DNA from: Tepidamorphus sp.
GTDB lineage: Bacteria; Pseudomonadota; Alphaproteobacteria; Rhizobiales; Tepidamorphaceae
Reading direction: 5' to 3'
NCBI GenBank assembly: GCA_028280885.1
Contig: JANQKY010000035.1
Span: 16,970-80,969, forward strand
Length of the DNA: 64,000 nt
Shown: piece after piece, positions 17,458 through 26,416 of the stretch
How the letters are laid out: every line of letters starts with the position of its first letter
Position numbering within the stretch: position 1 is the first letter of the stretch
Translations under genes and position numbers: made by a program
The notes under the pieces: generated by a model
What the model saw: only the letters and a program-made list of their open reading frames with translations
Databases searched by the model: none
Told to the model about the DNA's origin: nothing

Positions 17458-18222
17458 ATGTTCGATTTTGGATGGACCGAGCTGTTGGTGATCGCCGTCG
17501 TGGCGATCGTCGTCGTCGGCCCGCGCGAATTGCCCGGAATGCTGCGCAATTTCGGCAAGTTCGCCAGCCAGCTGCGCTCCATGGCCAGCGATTTTCAGCG
17601 CCAGTTCAACGACGCGCTGAAGGAGGCCGAGCTCGATGACGTCAAGAAGAGCATCGAGGACGTCCGTAAGATCAATCCGGTCAATCAGCTGAAAGACAGC
17701 CTCAATCCGCTGAAGGAGGCCGGCGAAAGCGTCCGCAAGGCGGTCGAGACCGATCCCCAAAAATCGTCAGGCACGTCTAAATCGGCAAGCACGTCTGCCA
17801 AGTCGGAAAGCCCGAAAGCGCCGGCACCCGACAAACCCGCCGACAAGCCGGTGCCGACGGAGGCCGAGGCCGCCCGCAAGGCGCCCGCGAAGACATCAGC
17901 CGCGAAAAAGCCGCCTGCCAAAAAGGCAGCCGCGAAGAAACCGGCCACGAAGACGACTGCTGCGAAGAAACCTCCGGCAAAGAAGCCGGCGGCCAAGACC
18001 GCCGCGAAATCGACGACGCCGAAGTCGACATCGGCCAAATCCGCTGCGTCCAAATCAACACCCACGCGCAAGCCGGCGACGAAATCCAAATCCGCCCCGA
18101 AGACTGCGACCCCGAAGACTGCGACCCCGAAGACCGCCACCCCGAAGACTGCTGCGGTGACCGCCAAACCCGCCGCTAAGCCGGTCGCCGAGCCCGCCGC
18201 CAAATCCGACACCGCCGCATAA
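17458..18222 (+). CDS. tatB: Sec-independent protein translocase subunit TatB with Lys/Ala/Pro-rich tail
   Basis: TatB forms the twin-arginine signal receptor together with TatC. The 254-residue product starts with the standard MFDFGWTELLVIAVVAIVVV helix, then GPRELPGMLRNFGKF and a helical region to about residue 100. The remaining 150 residues are almost only Lys, Ala, Pro, Thr and Ser in AAKKP, PAKK and PKTAT repeats, resembling a histone H1 or AlgP tail. Part of this is encoded by a 15-bp tandem repeat. Extended TatB C-termini are usual in Alphaproteobacteria, but this basic composition is striking. It is spaced 12 bp from tatC. The N-terminal half is fully typical, so the Tat role is secure; the tail's function is unknown. 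Confidence 0.95.
   Translation: MFDFGWTELLVIAVVAIVVVGPRELPGMLRNFGKFASQLRSMASDFQRQFNDALKEAELDDVKKSIEDVRKINPVNQLKDSLNPLKEAGESVRKAVETDPQKSSGTSKSASTSAKSESPKAPAPDKPADKPVPTEAEAARKAPAKTSAAKKPPAKKAAAKKPATKTTAAKKPPAKKPAAKTAAKSTTPKSTSAKSAASKSTPTRKPATKSKSAPKTATPKTATPKTATPKTAAVTAKPAAKPVAEPAAKSDTAA
18108..18155 (+). repeat. 15-bp tandem repeat inside tatB
   Basis: The unit CCGAAGACTGCGACC recurs about three times (CCGAAGACTGCGACC, CCGAAGACTGCGACC, CCGAAGACCGCCACC, then CCGAAGACTGCTGCG), encoding repeated PKTAT. Being a multiple of three, unit gain or loss would lengthen or shorten the tail without breaking the frame. Confidence 0.8.
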
Positions 18223-18234
18223 GGCAATTCCCAG

Positions 18235-19029
18235 ATGACTCATGAGGACATCGAGGCGACCAAGGCGCCGCTGGTCGAGCACCTGATCGAGTTGCGGCAG
18301 CGGCTGATGTGGGCGCTGATCGCGCTCGGCGTCGCCTTCGTGGCCTGTTTCTTCTTCGCCTCCGATATCTTCAACATCCTGCTGAAGCCCTACGAATGGG
18401 CGCGCGGCGATGTGGAGGGGCTGGAACTGATCTATACCGCCCCGCAGGAATATTTCTTCACGCAGCTCAAGATCGCCCTGTTCGGCGGCGCCTTCATCGC
18501 CTTCCCGGTGATCGCCGGCCAACTCTACATGTTCGTCGCGCCCGGCCTCTACAAGAACGAGCGCGGCGCCTTCCTGCCGTTCCTGTTCGCCACTCCCGTC
18601 CTGTTCCTGCTTGGCGCGGGCCTCGTCTATTTCGTGACGATGCCGCTCGTCATGCAGTTCTTCCTGTCGATGGAGCAGAGCGGGCCGGGCCAGGCGCAGA
18701 TTCAATTGGTGGCGAAGGTCAGCGAATATCTCGGGCTGGTGATGACCCTGATGTTCGCCTTCGGCCTGTGTTTCCAGCTGCCCGTCCTGTTGACGCTGCT
18801 CGGCCGGGCCGGGCTCGTCACCGCGGCGGGGCTGAAGACCAAGCGCAAATACGCGATCATCATCACCTTCGCGGTGGCCGCCTTCCTGACGCCGCCCGAC
18901 CCGATCAGCCAGATCGGGCTTGCGCTGCCGACCCTGCTTCTCTACGAACTCTCCATCGTTTCGGTCAGGATGGTCGAGAAGCGGCGCGCTGAGCGGGAAG
19001 CCGAGCGCGAGGCGGAAGACGACGACTGA
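18235..19029 (+). CDS. tatC: Sec-independent protein translocase subunit TatC
   Basis: The core polytopic receptor of the Tat translocase (264 residues, six predicted membrane helices). Conserved features include PLVEHLIELRQRL at the N-terminus, the periplasmic YTAPQEYFFTQLKI loop, FVAPGLYKNERG, and AFGLCFQLPVLLTLLG. The signature near the C-terminus is TPPDPISQIGLALPTLLLYE. The cytoplasmic tail is acidic and arginine-rich (RRAEREAEREAEDDD). It lies 12 bp after tatB, and serS begins 57 bp later. A probable client encoded nearby is the twin-arginine multicopper oxidase at 4483-5889. Confidence 0.97.
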   Translation: MTHEDIEATKAPLVEHLIELRQRLMWALIALGVAFVACFFFASDIFNILLKPYEWARGDVEGLELIYTAPQEYFFTQLKIALFGGAFIAFPVIAGQLYMFVAPGLYKNERGAFLPFLFATPVLFLLGAGLVYFVTMPLVMQFFLSMEQSGPGQAQIQLVAKVSEYLGLVMTLMFAFGLCFQLPVLLTLLGRAGLVTAAGLKTKRKYAIIITFAVAAFLTPPDPISQIGLALPTLLLYELSIVSVRMVEKRRAEREAEREAEDDD

Positions 19030-19086
19030 CCGGGCTTGCCGACACGCGCCGGGCCGCCGGCGCATCCCAACACCGGTCATCTTGCC

Positions 19087-20400
19087 ATGTTCGACCTGAA
19101 ATGGATTCGTGAAAACGCGGACGCTTTCGACGCTGGCCTTGCCCGGCGCTCGCAGGAGTATCTCGGAACGGCGGAAAAGCTCGTCGGCCTCGATGACAAG
19201 CGCCGTGCGCTGGTCACCGAGTTGCAGGCGCTTCAGGAGCGCCGCAACGCGGCCTCGAAAGAGGTCGGCAAGGCGAAGGCCTCCGGCGAGGAGGACCGCG
19301 CCCAAGCGCTGATCGCCGAGGTCGCCGCGATCAAGGAGCGGATGCCGTCGGCAGACGCCGAGTTGAAGGCGGTCGAGGGTGATCTCGACGCCACGATGTC
19401 CTGGATCCCCAACCTGCCGCTCGACGACGTGCCGGTCGGCGCCGACGAGGACGCCAATGTCGAGGTCCGCCGGGTCGGCGAGCCGCGCCGGATGAATTTC
19501 GAGCCCAGGCAGCATTTCGAGATCGGCGAGGGCCTCGGCCTGATGGATTTCGAGACCGCGGCCAAGCTGTCGGGCGCCCGCTTCGTCGTGCTGCGCGGCC
19601 AGGTCGCCCGGCTCGAACGCGCTTTGGCGAGCTTCATGATCGATCTGCACACCGATCAGCACGGCTATACCGAGGTCGCCCCGCCGCTGCTGGTGCGCGA
19701 CGAGGTGATGTTCGGCACGGGGCAGTTGCCGAAGTTCCGCGAGGATCAGTTCTTCGCCGGCGCGATCGACGACGTCCGCGCCGAGGAGGCAAGTGGCTAC
19801 TGGCTGATCCCCACCGCCGAGGTGCCGCTTACCAATCTCGTTCGCGAGGAGATCGTCGACGAGGCCGCGCTGCCGATGCGGGTGACCGCCTGGACGCCGT
19901 GTTTCCGGGCGGAAGCCGGTGCTGCCGGCCGCGACACGCGCGGCATGATCCGCCAGCATCAGTTCGCCAAGGTCGAACTCGTCTCGATCACCACGCCCGA
20001 GCAGTCTTTGCAAGAGCACGAGCGCATGACGGCCTGCGCCGAAGAGGTGCTGAAGCGCCTCGACCTGCCGTACCGCGTGATGACGCTGTCGACCGGCGAC
20101 ATGGGCTTCGGCGCGCGCAAGACCTATGACATCGAGGTCTGGCTGCCGGGGCAGGGGCAGTATCGCGAGATTTCCAGTTGCTCGGTCTGCGGCGATTTCC
20201 AGGCCCGCCGGATGAACGCCCGCTACCGCCCCACCGATGGCAAGGGCCTGCGCCATGTCCACACGCTCAACGGCTCCGGCGTCGCCGCCGGCCGCGCGTT
20301 GATCGCGGTTCTGGAGAACTACCAGCAGGAGGACGGCAGCGTGATCGTGCCGGAGGTCCTGCGGTCGTATATGGGCGGGCTCGAGGTGATCGGCGGGTAG
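19087..20400 (+). CDS. serS: seryl-tRNA synthetase
   Basis: A class II synthetase (437 residues) charging tRNA-Ser and tRNA-Sec. The N-terminal coiled-coil tRNA-binding arm spans about residues 27-100 ([20 protein letters not shown] region). Motif 2 is [20 protein letters not shown] and motif 3 contains [23 protein letters not shown] 19087 gives the standard [15 protein letters not shown] start; the frame is open 17 codons further upstream without a better start. It ends the long plus-strand run that begins at dgt and faces nrdJ, with a terminator in between. Confidence 0.97.
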   Translation: MFDLKWIRENADAFDAGLARRSQEYLGTAEKLVGLDDKRRALVTELQALQERRNAASKEVGKAKASGEEDRAQALIAEVAAIKERMPSADAELKAVEGDLDATMSWIPNLPLDDVPVGADEDANVEVRRVGEPRRMNFEPRQHFEIGEGLGLMDFETAAKLSGARFVVLRGQVARLERALASFMIDLHTDQHGYTEVAPPLLVRDEVMFGTGQLPKFREDQFFAGAIDDVRAEEASGYWLIPTAEVPLTNLVREEIVDEAALPMRVTAWTPCFRAEAGAAGRDTRGMIRQHQFAKVELVSITTPEQSLQEHERMTACAEEVLKRLDLPYRVMTLSTGDMGFGARKTYDIEVWLPGQGQYREISSCSVCGDFQARRMNARYRPTDGKGLRHVHTLNGSGVAAGRALIAVLENYQQEDGSVIVPEVLRSYMGGLEVIGG

Positions 20401-20441
20401 GGGGCGTTTGACGCCGCCTCGTTTTACAACGCGCCAGCGCT

Positions 20442-20490
20442 CGTCATCCCGGAAATCGCATCAGCGATTATCCGGATCGGGGAACCCGGG
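20442..20490. repeat. solitary copy of the GTCATCCCGGA palindromic repeat
   Basis: Sequence CGTCATCCCGGAAATCGC...GCGATTATCCGGATCGGGGAACCCGGG forms a hairpin (AATCGC/GCGATT inside CCGGA/TCCGG). It matches the arm at 44907-44954 over most of its length apart from the apex. It shows that the repeat family of the 44-46 kb nest is dispersed in the genome. Confidence 0.75.
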
Positions 20491-20524
20491 CCTCTCGGTT
20501 AAACCACATCACGCAAACGAAAAA

Positions 20525-20548
20525 ACGGGCGGTCGCAAGACCGCCCGT
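20525..20548 (-). terminator. intrinsic terminator of nrdJ
   Basis: ACGGGCGGTC-GCAA-GACCGCCCGT is a perfect 10-bp stem with a 4-nt loop. On the minus strand it is followed by six T residues (complement of A20520-A20525), directly after the nrdJ stop. This is a textbook Rho-independent terminator for the minus-strand gene; the plus strand lacks a T-run for serS. Confidence 0.88.
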
Positions 20549-20574
20549 CCAAGTCGGATTATGTCAGGCAGTCC

Positions 20575-23500
20575 TCAACTACACCCGCTCGTCGAGCCGC
20601 AGGTGTCGCATTTCAGGCAGGTGCCGTTGCGCACCATGGTGAAGTTGCCGCATTCCGTGCAGCTTTCGCCGACATAGCCCTTCAGCCGCGCCTGCATCCG
20701 CTGTTCCTCGATGCTCGGCTGTTCGACGACCTTCACCTCGGACGCGATCTCGAACTCGACATCGCGCTTCAGTGCTGTCGCGGTCCCACCTGTCGAGCCG
20801 CTGCCCGCAAAGGACTGCGCGCGCGCCTGGAGCTGGCCGACCGGGGTGGTCCCGACCGCCGAGGTTGTCGTTTCGCCGGCAGCAGGGCCGCTCGCGGCCT
20901 CGCTGCCCTGGACGACCATCAGCTTCTCGCTCATCCGGCCACGCACCAGGCCGGTGGAGACGAGCTTGGCGGCCGGCAGGCCCGCATCCTCGTCCTGCTT
21001 GCCCTCGTCGACGCCCGAGCCCATCGCGGTCGAGCCGATATCGGCGGGATCGACATGGGACAGGTCGTGACGGCTGAGATAGGACACCGCCAGTTCCCGG
21101 AAGATGTAGTCGAGGATCGACGTGGCGTTCTTGATCGAGTCGTTGCCCTGCACGAAGCCGGCCGGCTCGAAACGGGTGAACGTGAACGCCTCGACGAATT
21201 CATCTAGCGGCACGCCATATTGCAGGCCGAGCGAGACGGCGATGGCGAAATTGTTCATCAGGCTGCGGAAGGCGGCGCCTTCCTTGTGCATGTCGATGAA
21301 GATCTCGCCGAGCCGGCCGTCCTCGTATTCGCCGGTCCGCAAATAGACCTTGTGGCCGCCGACGATCGCCTTCTGGGTATAGCCCTTGCGGCGGTCGGGC
21401 ATCTTCTCGCGCTCGCGCACCGCCTTCTCGATGATGCGCTCGACGATCCGTTCCGCCGTCTCCGTCGCCTTGGCCTTGGAGGCCTGGGCCGCGATCTGCT
21501 CGACGACCTCGTCCTCGTCCTCATCGGTGTCGGCCAGAAGCTGCGCCTGCAGCGGCTGCGACAGCTTCGAGCCGTCGCGGTAGAGCGCGTTGGCCTTCAG
21601 CGCCAGGGTCCAGGACAGCATGTAGGCGTTCATGCAGTCCTCGACGGTCGCGTTGTTGGGCATGTTGATCGTCTTGGAGATCGCGCCCGAGATGAACGGC
21701 TGGGCCGCCGCCATCATGCGGATATGGCTTTCCACCGACAGGAAGCGCTTGCCCTTCTGGCCGCAAGGGTTGGCGCAGTCGAAGACAGGAAGGTGTTCCT
21801 CCTTCAGGTGCGGCGCGCCTTCCAGCGTCATTGCCCCGCAGACGAAGGTGTTCGCCTCGCCGATATCGCGCCTGTCGAACCCGAGCCTCGACAGCATGTC
21901 GAAGCCCGGATCCGCCAGGTCGTCCGCCGCAAACCCGAGGGTCCCGGTGCAAAACTCTTCCCCCAGCGTCCACTTGTTGAAAGCGAACTTGATATCGAAG
22001 GCGCTGGCGAGTCCGGCCTCGATCGCCTCGATCTTCTCCTCGGTGAACCCCTTGGCAGTCAGCGTCTCGTGGTTGATCCCCGGCGCGCCCTTCAGCGTCG
22101 AATGGCCAACCGCATAGGCGATGATGTCCTCGATCTGCTCCGGGCTATAGCCGAGACCGCGCAGCGCCTCGGGGACGGCGCGGTTGATGATCTTGAAATA
22201 GCCGCCGCCGGCGAGCTTCTTGAACTTCACCAGCGCGAAATCGGGCTCGATGCCGGTGGTGTCGCAATCCATCACCAGGCCGATCGTGCCGGTCGGCGCG
22301 ATGACGGAGACCTGGGCGTTGCGATAGCCGTGCTCCTCGCCGATCGACAGCGCCCGGTTCCAGGCGTCGCAGGCCGCCGCCACGATCGCTTCCTCGGGGC
22401 AGGCGGCATGGTCGAGCGGCACCGGCGCGATGTTGAGGCCCTCGTAGCCGCCGCTCTCGCCGTGGGCTGCGCGACGATGGTTGCGGATGACGCGGAGCAT
22501 CTGGTCGCGGTTGGGCTGATAGCCGGGGAAAGCGCCGAGCGCCGAGGCCATCTCCGCCGACGTCGCATAGGCAACGCCGGTCATCAGCGCGGTGATCGCG
22601 CCGCACAGGGCCCGGCCCTCCTCGGAATCGTAGGAAATGCCCGACGTCATCAAAAGGCCGCCGATATTGGCATAGCCGAGGCCGAGCGTGCGGTATTCGT
22701 AGGAGAGCTGGGCGATCTGCTTCGACGGGAACTGCGCCATCAGCACCGAGATCTCGAGCACGATGGTCCACAGCCTGGTCGCATGCGAGAAGCGCTCGAC
22801 GTCGAAGCTGCCATCCTCCTGACGGAACTGCAGAAGGTTCAGCGAGGCGAGGTTGCAGGCCGTGTCGTCCAGGAACATGTATTCCGAGCACGGGTTCGAG
22901 GCCCGGATCTCGCCGCCGGCCGGGCAGGTGTGCCAGTCGTTGATGGTGGTGTGGAACTGGATGCCGGGATCGGCGCAGGCCCAGGCCGCGTGGCCGACAT
23001 CGGCCCACAACTCGCGGGCCTTGAGGGTCTTGGCCACCTTGCCGTCGAGCCGCTTGACGAGGTCCCAGTCGCCATCAGTCTCCACCGCCCGCAGGAAGTC
23101 GTCCGTCACCCGCACCGAATTGTTGGAGTTCTGGCCCGAGACGGTCAGATAGGCTTCCGAATCCCAGTCGGTGTCGAGCACCGGGAATTCGATCGAGGTG
23201 TAGCCCTGGCGGGCGAACTGGATGATGCGCTGGATGTAGTTCTCCGGCACATGCACCCGCTTGGCCGCCTTGATCTCGCGCTTCAGCGCCGGGTTCTTCT
23301 GCGGATCGAAGCAGTCGTCGCCGGAGCCGGCGCAGTTGACGCAGGCCTTGAGGATCGCCGAGAGGTGCTTCTGGCAGAGCTTGGAGCCGGTGACGAGGGC
23401 GGCGACCTTCTGCTCCTCCTTCACCTTCCAGTTGATGTAGTCCTCGATATCGGGATGGTCGATGTCGACGACCACCATCTTGGCGGCGCGCCGCGTCGTG

Positions 23501-24315
23501 CCGCCCGACTTGATGGCGCCGGCTGCCCGGTCGCCGATCTTCAGGAAGCTCATCAGGCCGGACGACTTGCCGCCGCCGGACAGCTTCTCGCCGTCGCCGC
23601 GCAGATGCGAGAAGTTCGAGCCGGTGCCGGAGCCATACTTGAACAGCCGCGCCTCGCGCGTCCACAGGTCCATGATGCCGCCATCACTGACCAGGTCGTC
23701 GCTGACGGACTGGATGAAGCAGGCATGCGGCTGCGGATGCTCGTAGGCCGAGGTCGAGGCGGTCAGTTCGCCGGTCTGAAAGTCGACATAGGAATGGCCC
23801 TGGCCGGGGCCGTCGATGCCATAGGCCCAGTGCAGGCCGGTGTTGAACCATTGCGGGCTGTTGGGCGCGCATTTCTGGGTGGCGAGCATATAGGCGAGCT
23901 CGTCGAAGAAGGCGCGGGCATCGGCTTCCGTATCGAAATAGCCGCCCTTCCAGCCCCAGTAGGTCCAGGTGCCGGCCAGCCGGTCGAAAACCTGGCGCGA
24001 ATCGCGCTCCGGCCCGTAGCGCTCCGCCTCGGCCAGCGCCTCGAGCGCCTCGGTGTCGGCGACGGACCGCCACAGCCACGAGGGGACGGTGTTTTCCTCG
24101 ACGGGCTTCAGCCGCGCGGGCACGCCGGCCTTGCGGAAATATTTCTGGGCGAGAATGTCGCTTGCCACCTGCGACCAGTCCGCCGGCACCTGAATATCCT
24201 CCAGCCGGAAGACGATCGATCCGTCCGGATTGCGGATCTCGCTGGTGGCGGTCCGAAACTCAAGGCCGTCATAGGGTGAAGATCCCTCGACTGTGAAGCG
24301 TCGCTCAATCCGCAT
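20575..24315 (-). CDS. nrdJ: vitamin B12-dependent (class II) ribonucleoside-diphosphate reductase
   Basis: Makes deoxyribonucleotides with adenosylcobalamin as radical source, so it works with or without oxygen. The 1246-residue product matches the long alphaproteobacterial NrdJ. It begins [11 protein letters not shown] and includes [13 protein letters not shown] core text ([16 protein letters not shown]), [29 protein letters not shown], the active-site loop [13 protein letters not shown] and [16 protein letters not shown]. The C-terminal part carries paired cysteines (CTECGNFTM and [13 protein letters not shown]), likely a redox or zinc element. ATG 24315 is preferred over the adjacent ATG 24318 because GGGGAG then sits 5 nt upstream. 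No nrdAB or cobalamin synthesis gene is in the window. A long leader with three hairpins and two NrdR-like sites lies upstream, and a terminator follows. Confidence 0.96.
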   Translation of the reverse strand: MRIERRFTVEGSSPYDGLEFRTATSEIRNPDGSIVFRLEDIQVPADWSQVASDILAQKYFRKAGVPARLKPVEENTVPSWLWRSVADTEALEALAEAERYGPERDSRQVFDRLAGTWTYWGWKGGYFDTEADARAFFDELAYMLATQKCAPNSPQWFNTGLHWAYGIDGPGQGHSYVDFQTGELTASTSAYEHPQPHACFIQSVSDDLVSDGGIMDLWTREARLFKYGSGTGSNFSHLRGDGEKLSGGGKSSGLMSFLKIGDRAAGAIKSGGTTRRAAKMVVVDIDHPDIEDYINWKVKEEQKVAALVTGSKLCQKHLSAILKACVNCAGSGDDCFDPQKNPALKREIKAAKRVHVPENYIQRIIQFARQGYTSIEFPVLDTDWDSEAYLTVSGQNSNNSVRVTDDFLRAVETDGDWDLVKRLDGKVAKTLKARELWADVGHAAWACADPGIQFHTTINDWHTCPAGGEIRASNPCSEYMFLDDTACNLASLNLLQFRQEDGSFDVERFSHATRLWTIVLEISVLMAQFPSKQIAQLSYEYRTLGLGYANIGGLLMTSGISYDSEEGRALCGAITALMTGVAYATSAEMASALGAFPGYQPNRDQMLRVIRNHRRAAHGESGGYEGLNIAPVPLDHAACPEEAIVAAACDAWNRALSIGEEHGYRNAQVSVIAPTGTIGLVMDCDTTGIEPDFALVKFKKLAGGGYFKIINRAVPEALRGLGYSPEQIEDIIAYAVGHSTLKGAPGINHETLTAKGFTEEKIEAIEAGLASAFDIKFAFNKWTLGEEFCTGTLGFAADDLADPGFDMLSRLGFDRRDIGEANTFVCGAMTLEGAPHLKEEHLPVFDCANPCGQKGKRFLSVESHIRMMAAAQPFISGAISKTINMPNNATVEDCMNAYMLSWTLALKANALYRDGSKLSQPLQAQLLADTDEDEDEVVEQIAAQASKAKATETAERIVERIIEKAVREREKMPDRRKGYTQKAIVGGHKVYLRTGEYEDGRLGEIFIDMHKEGAAFRSLMNNFAIAVSLGLQYGVPLDEFVEAFTFTRFEPAGFVQGNDSIKNATSILDYIFRELAVSYLSRHDLSHVDPADIGSTAMGSGVDEGKQDEDAGLPAAKLVSTGLVRGRMSEKLMVVQGSEAASGPAAGETTTSAVGTTPVGQLQARAQSFAGSGSTGGTATALKRDVEFEIASEVKVVEQPSIEEQRMQARLKGYVGESCTECGNFTMVRNGTCLKCDTCGSTSGCS

Positions 24316-24421
24316 CATAACTCCCCGTTCGCGCTCGACTTGCCGGCGCACACGTATCCCCGCGCCGAACCTGACCCGATCCGGCTCCTGCATCTCTGTT
24401 CAGACGGTGCCCCCACCGCCC

Positions 24422-24520
24422 AGGCGCCCCGTGAGGCGCCTAAACACCCTGTTAATGCCGCCTTGCGGACCCTTTCGCCCGAAAGACAAGAATATTCGTT
24501 GCCTCAGGGCTCGCCTGAGG
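24422..24520 (-). promoter_or_regulatory. structured leader of nrdJ (three consecutive hairpins)
   Basis: Three perfect stem-loops lie within 100 bp: AGGCGCC-CCGTGA-GGCGCCT (24422-24441), CTTTCG-CC-CGAAAG (24472-24485, tight loop) and CCTCAGG-GCTCG-CCTGAGG (24502-24520). They are placed 107 to 205 nt upstream of the nrdJ start. I looked for the conserved cobalamin riboswitch core and did not find it, so this is not the usual B12 riboswitch. Confidence 0.5.
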
Positions 24521-24656
24521 ATGCTAACGCACTGAAACTTATATGGATTTGCCGCCAACCGGAGCTGCAACCCACGATCTGCGCCAATGTCGATAACGCT
24601 AAAAGACTCGGGACGAGTGCGTCAAGGTCCTTCTGGTTCACCGACATCATTTTTTC

Positions 24657-24701
24657 ACAATCTGTTGTGGGTGCTGTGAATTGGCCAACAAGATATGGTG
24701 G
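24657..24701 (-). promoter_or_regulatory. pair of NrdR-box-like sites upstream of nrdJ
   Basis: Site 1 is ACAATCTGTTGTGG (24657-24670) and site 2 is ACAAGATATGGTGG (24688-24701). Against the plus-strand form of the NrdR consensus (ACAANATATWGTGT) I count 11/14 and 12/14 matches. Their centres are 31 bp apart, about three helical turns, which is the spacing known for NrdR, the ATP/dATP-sensing repressor of ribonucleotide reductase genes. The match and spacing are seen; binding is inferred. The nrdR gene itself is not in this window. Confidence 0.7.
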
Positions 24702-24985
24702 GTCGACTCTTAACACCGGGTAAATGCCAGGCCCTTGGCCGGCCGGCTTGTCGAACCGTTCGACGGCGAATCGATAGGTTAAGTCTAGCCAACAGCCGGG
24801 CGGCCGCGAACCCTAAACCGCGCCGCCTGTGGATCGTGTCGATGACCGCTGCCTGGTGGTCGACAGGGGCGGCGAATCGGCTGTCTCGAACATCGTTCGA
24901 ATTGTTCCCAATGCCTTCAGCACGATTTAAGCCGTTGCGGCTAGGGTGATTTTCGACACGGGATCCACGCGGGCATGTAGGGCGA

Positions 24986-25657
24986 ATGACAGCGAACCTG
25001 GCTTACGGCATGGCCCTGGAGGCCCTCGACATCGTCCTGGTGGACGACAACAGGGGAACCCAGTCGGTCCTGCGGTCGATCATCGCGCAGATGCATATCA
25101 AGCGGCTTCGCGTCTATGAAAGCGCGGAGACGGCGCTGCAGGACATCGTCAACGATCCGCCATCGGTGCTGATCGCTGAATGGCGGATGAAACCGATGAG
25201 CGGCTATCGGCTGCTCCGCGCCCTGCGTGACAGATCGATGACGCCGCTGTGCTTCCTGCCCGTCCTGGTGGTAACCGCCGTGCCGACCGTGACGATGGTC
25301 GACAAGGCGTTTTCGATCGGCGCGAACAACGTTCTGATCATGCCGCTGTCTCCGCTCGCCCTGCGCGAGCGGCTGCAATGGCTGTGCACGGATCCGCGGG
25401 AGTTCATTCTCAAGCGCGGTCGCTACGTGCTCGACGGGATCGAGGAGGCGCTCGAACAGCGCATCCGCGGCAATGTCTTCGGGACGATGCTCGAGCACAG
25501 GCACGCGGCCGACAGCACGCTGGCGCGCCGGGCGGAGCAGGCCCAGGACCTGGTCGACCGGATCGTCTCCGGCGATGTCGATCCGGAAGAGATTCCGCTC
25601 GAAATCCTGCCGCCGGAGGGCGCTCCGGCGAACTGGAACGGCTGGACGATGAAGTAG
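24986..25657 (+). CDS. degenerate CheY-like receiver protein (phosphoacceptor Asp replaced by Glu)
   Basis: A 223-residue protein with one receiver-like domain (residues 13-135) and no recognisable output domain. The C-terminal 90 residues are charged and probably helical. Alignment by spacing to CheY gives the acidic pair D20-D21 (IVLVDDNRG), Glu65 at the phosphoacceptor position (VLIAEWRMKPMSGYRLL), Thr97 (VVTA) and Met119 where the conserved Lys should be (NNVLIMPLSP). The intervals of 44, 32 and 22 residues agree with CheY. With Asp to Glu and Lys to Met changes it probably cannot be phosphorylated in the usual way and may act constitutively or by protein binding. No histidine kinase gene is adjacent. 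It is followed by the 12-bp repeats and the NDUFA12-type gene. Confidence 0.82.
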   Translation: MTANLAYGMALEALDIVLVDDNRGTQSVLRSIIAQMHIKRLRVYESAETALQDIVNDPPSVLIAEWRMKPMSGYRLLRALRDRSMTPLCFLPVLVVTAVPTVTMVDKAFSIGANNVLIMPLSPLALRERLQWLCTDPREFILKRGRYVLDGIEEALEQRIRGNVFGTMLEHRHAADSTLARRAEQAQDLVDRIVSGDVDPEEIPLEILPPEGAPANWNGWTMK

Positions 25658-25716
25658 CCTGGGAAATAGGCCGGGAGGCCGTCCGGAAGGGTGACTTGTC
25701 TGCCGGGATGGCAATG

Positions 25717-25788
25717 CCATATCCGGGGCCATATCCGGGGCCATATCCGGGGCCATATCCGGGCCCATATCCAGGGCCATATTCGGGA
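25717..25788 (+). repeat. six tandem 12-bp repeats
   Basis: The unit CCATATCCGGGG occurs three times perfectly and then three times with one to three changes (CCATATCCGGGC, CCATATCCAGGG, CCATATTCGGGA). It lies between the receiver gene and the NDUFA12-type gene, 54 bp upstream of the latter's ATG. It could be read as PYPG repeats but no start or signal supports a protein there. Confidence 0.9.
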
Positions 25789-25842
25789 CTGGACACGCAG
25801 CGCGGTTGCGGCCATAGTCCGCCCGCATTGCAAGGGCAGCCC

Positions 25843-26253
25843 ATGCGCGACTTCATCATTCAGATCTTTGCCTGGTGGCACAAGGCGACGCTCGGTACGC
25901 GGTTCAACACGTGGCGCCGCGGCGAACGCGTCGGCGAGGACGAGTTCGGCAACCAGTACTACCGCACGCGCGGCGGTGCGGTGGATCCCTCACTCGGCTT
26001 TCAGCGGCGCTGGGTGATCTACAGCGGCACCGCCGAGGCCAGCACCATCCCGCCGGGATGGTGGGGCTGGATCCATCACACGGTGGATGTCGCGCCGAGC
26101 GAAACCGAATACCGGCCCAGGCCGTGGCAGAAGCCGCACGAGCCCAACATGACCGGGACCGCGGAAGCGTATCGGCCGCCCGGCAGCATGCTGACGCCCG
26201 AACACCGGCCGCGCGTCACCGGCGACTACGACGCCTGGTCGCCGGACGCTTGA
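25843..26253 (+). CDS. NADH:ubiquinone oxidoreductase subunit NDUFA12 family protein
   Basis: A 136-residue protein homologous to the mitochondrial complex I accessory subunit NDUFA12/B17.2 and its assembly relative NDUFAF2. In Alphaproteobacteria this protein associates with complex I. It is recognised by FAWWHKATLGTRFNTWRRGE, EDEFGNQYY, RRWVIYSG and IPPGWWGWIHH, ending with a Pro-rich tail. ATG 25843 gives the usual short N-terminus before the WW motif. The order NDUFA12, DUF2155, aat, accC, accB is conserved in Hyphomicrobiales, which helps place the organism. The 12-bp repeats lie just upstream and may include its promoter region. Confidence 0.92.
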   Translation: MRDFIIQIFAWWHKATLGTRFNTWRRGERVGEDEFGNQYYRTRGGAVDPSLGFQRRWVIYSGTAEASTIPPGWWGWIHHTVDVAPSETEYRPRPWQKPHEPNMTGTAEAYRPPGSMLTPEHRPRVTGDYDAWSPDA

Positions 26254-26416
26254 GCCGCGCGACGTCCGCCGGCGCCGCCTTGCGCAAAGACGCGGCGCGT
26301 AGCGGCCATGCATTTTCCTGGAACCGCAATCCGACAATGATCCTGTTTCGACCAGATTTCGGCGCATTCGCGATGGATAGAAGGAGTCGAATCGTGTCGG
26401 CGGGACGGAGATCGGC

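Larger units (their letters stand above)
24319..24985. other. 667-bp intergenic region between nrdJ and the receiver-protein gene
   Basis: No convincing gene on either strand. The nrdJ-proximal half (24319-24656) is the likely leader and holds three hairpins. The NrdR-like sites are at 24657-24701. From 24702 to 24985 I see no clear structure; it should contain the promoter of the plus-strand gene at 24986, but I could not fix one. Confidence 0.7.

Noticed and set aside
18055..20262. 735-codon open frame opposite tatB, tatC and serS
   Set aside because: It crosses three well-supported genes on the other strand and has no recognisable domain.
21220..24279. 1019-codon open frame opposite nrdJ
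   Set aside because: Shadow of the reductase gene caused by GC-rich codons; no motif, no start signal.
24319..24656. Cobalamin riboswitch upstream of nrdJ
   Set aside because: Expected because the enzyme needs B12, but the conserved core sequences of that riboswitch could not be found; only unrelated hairpins are present.
24504..24716. 70-codon minus-strand frame in the nrdJ leader
   Set aside because: It overlaps the NrdR-like sites and a hairpin, has no family resemblance and no Shine-Dalgarno.
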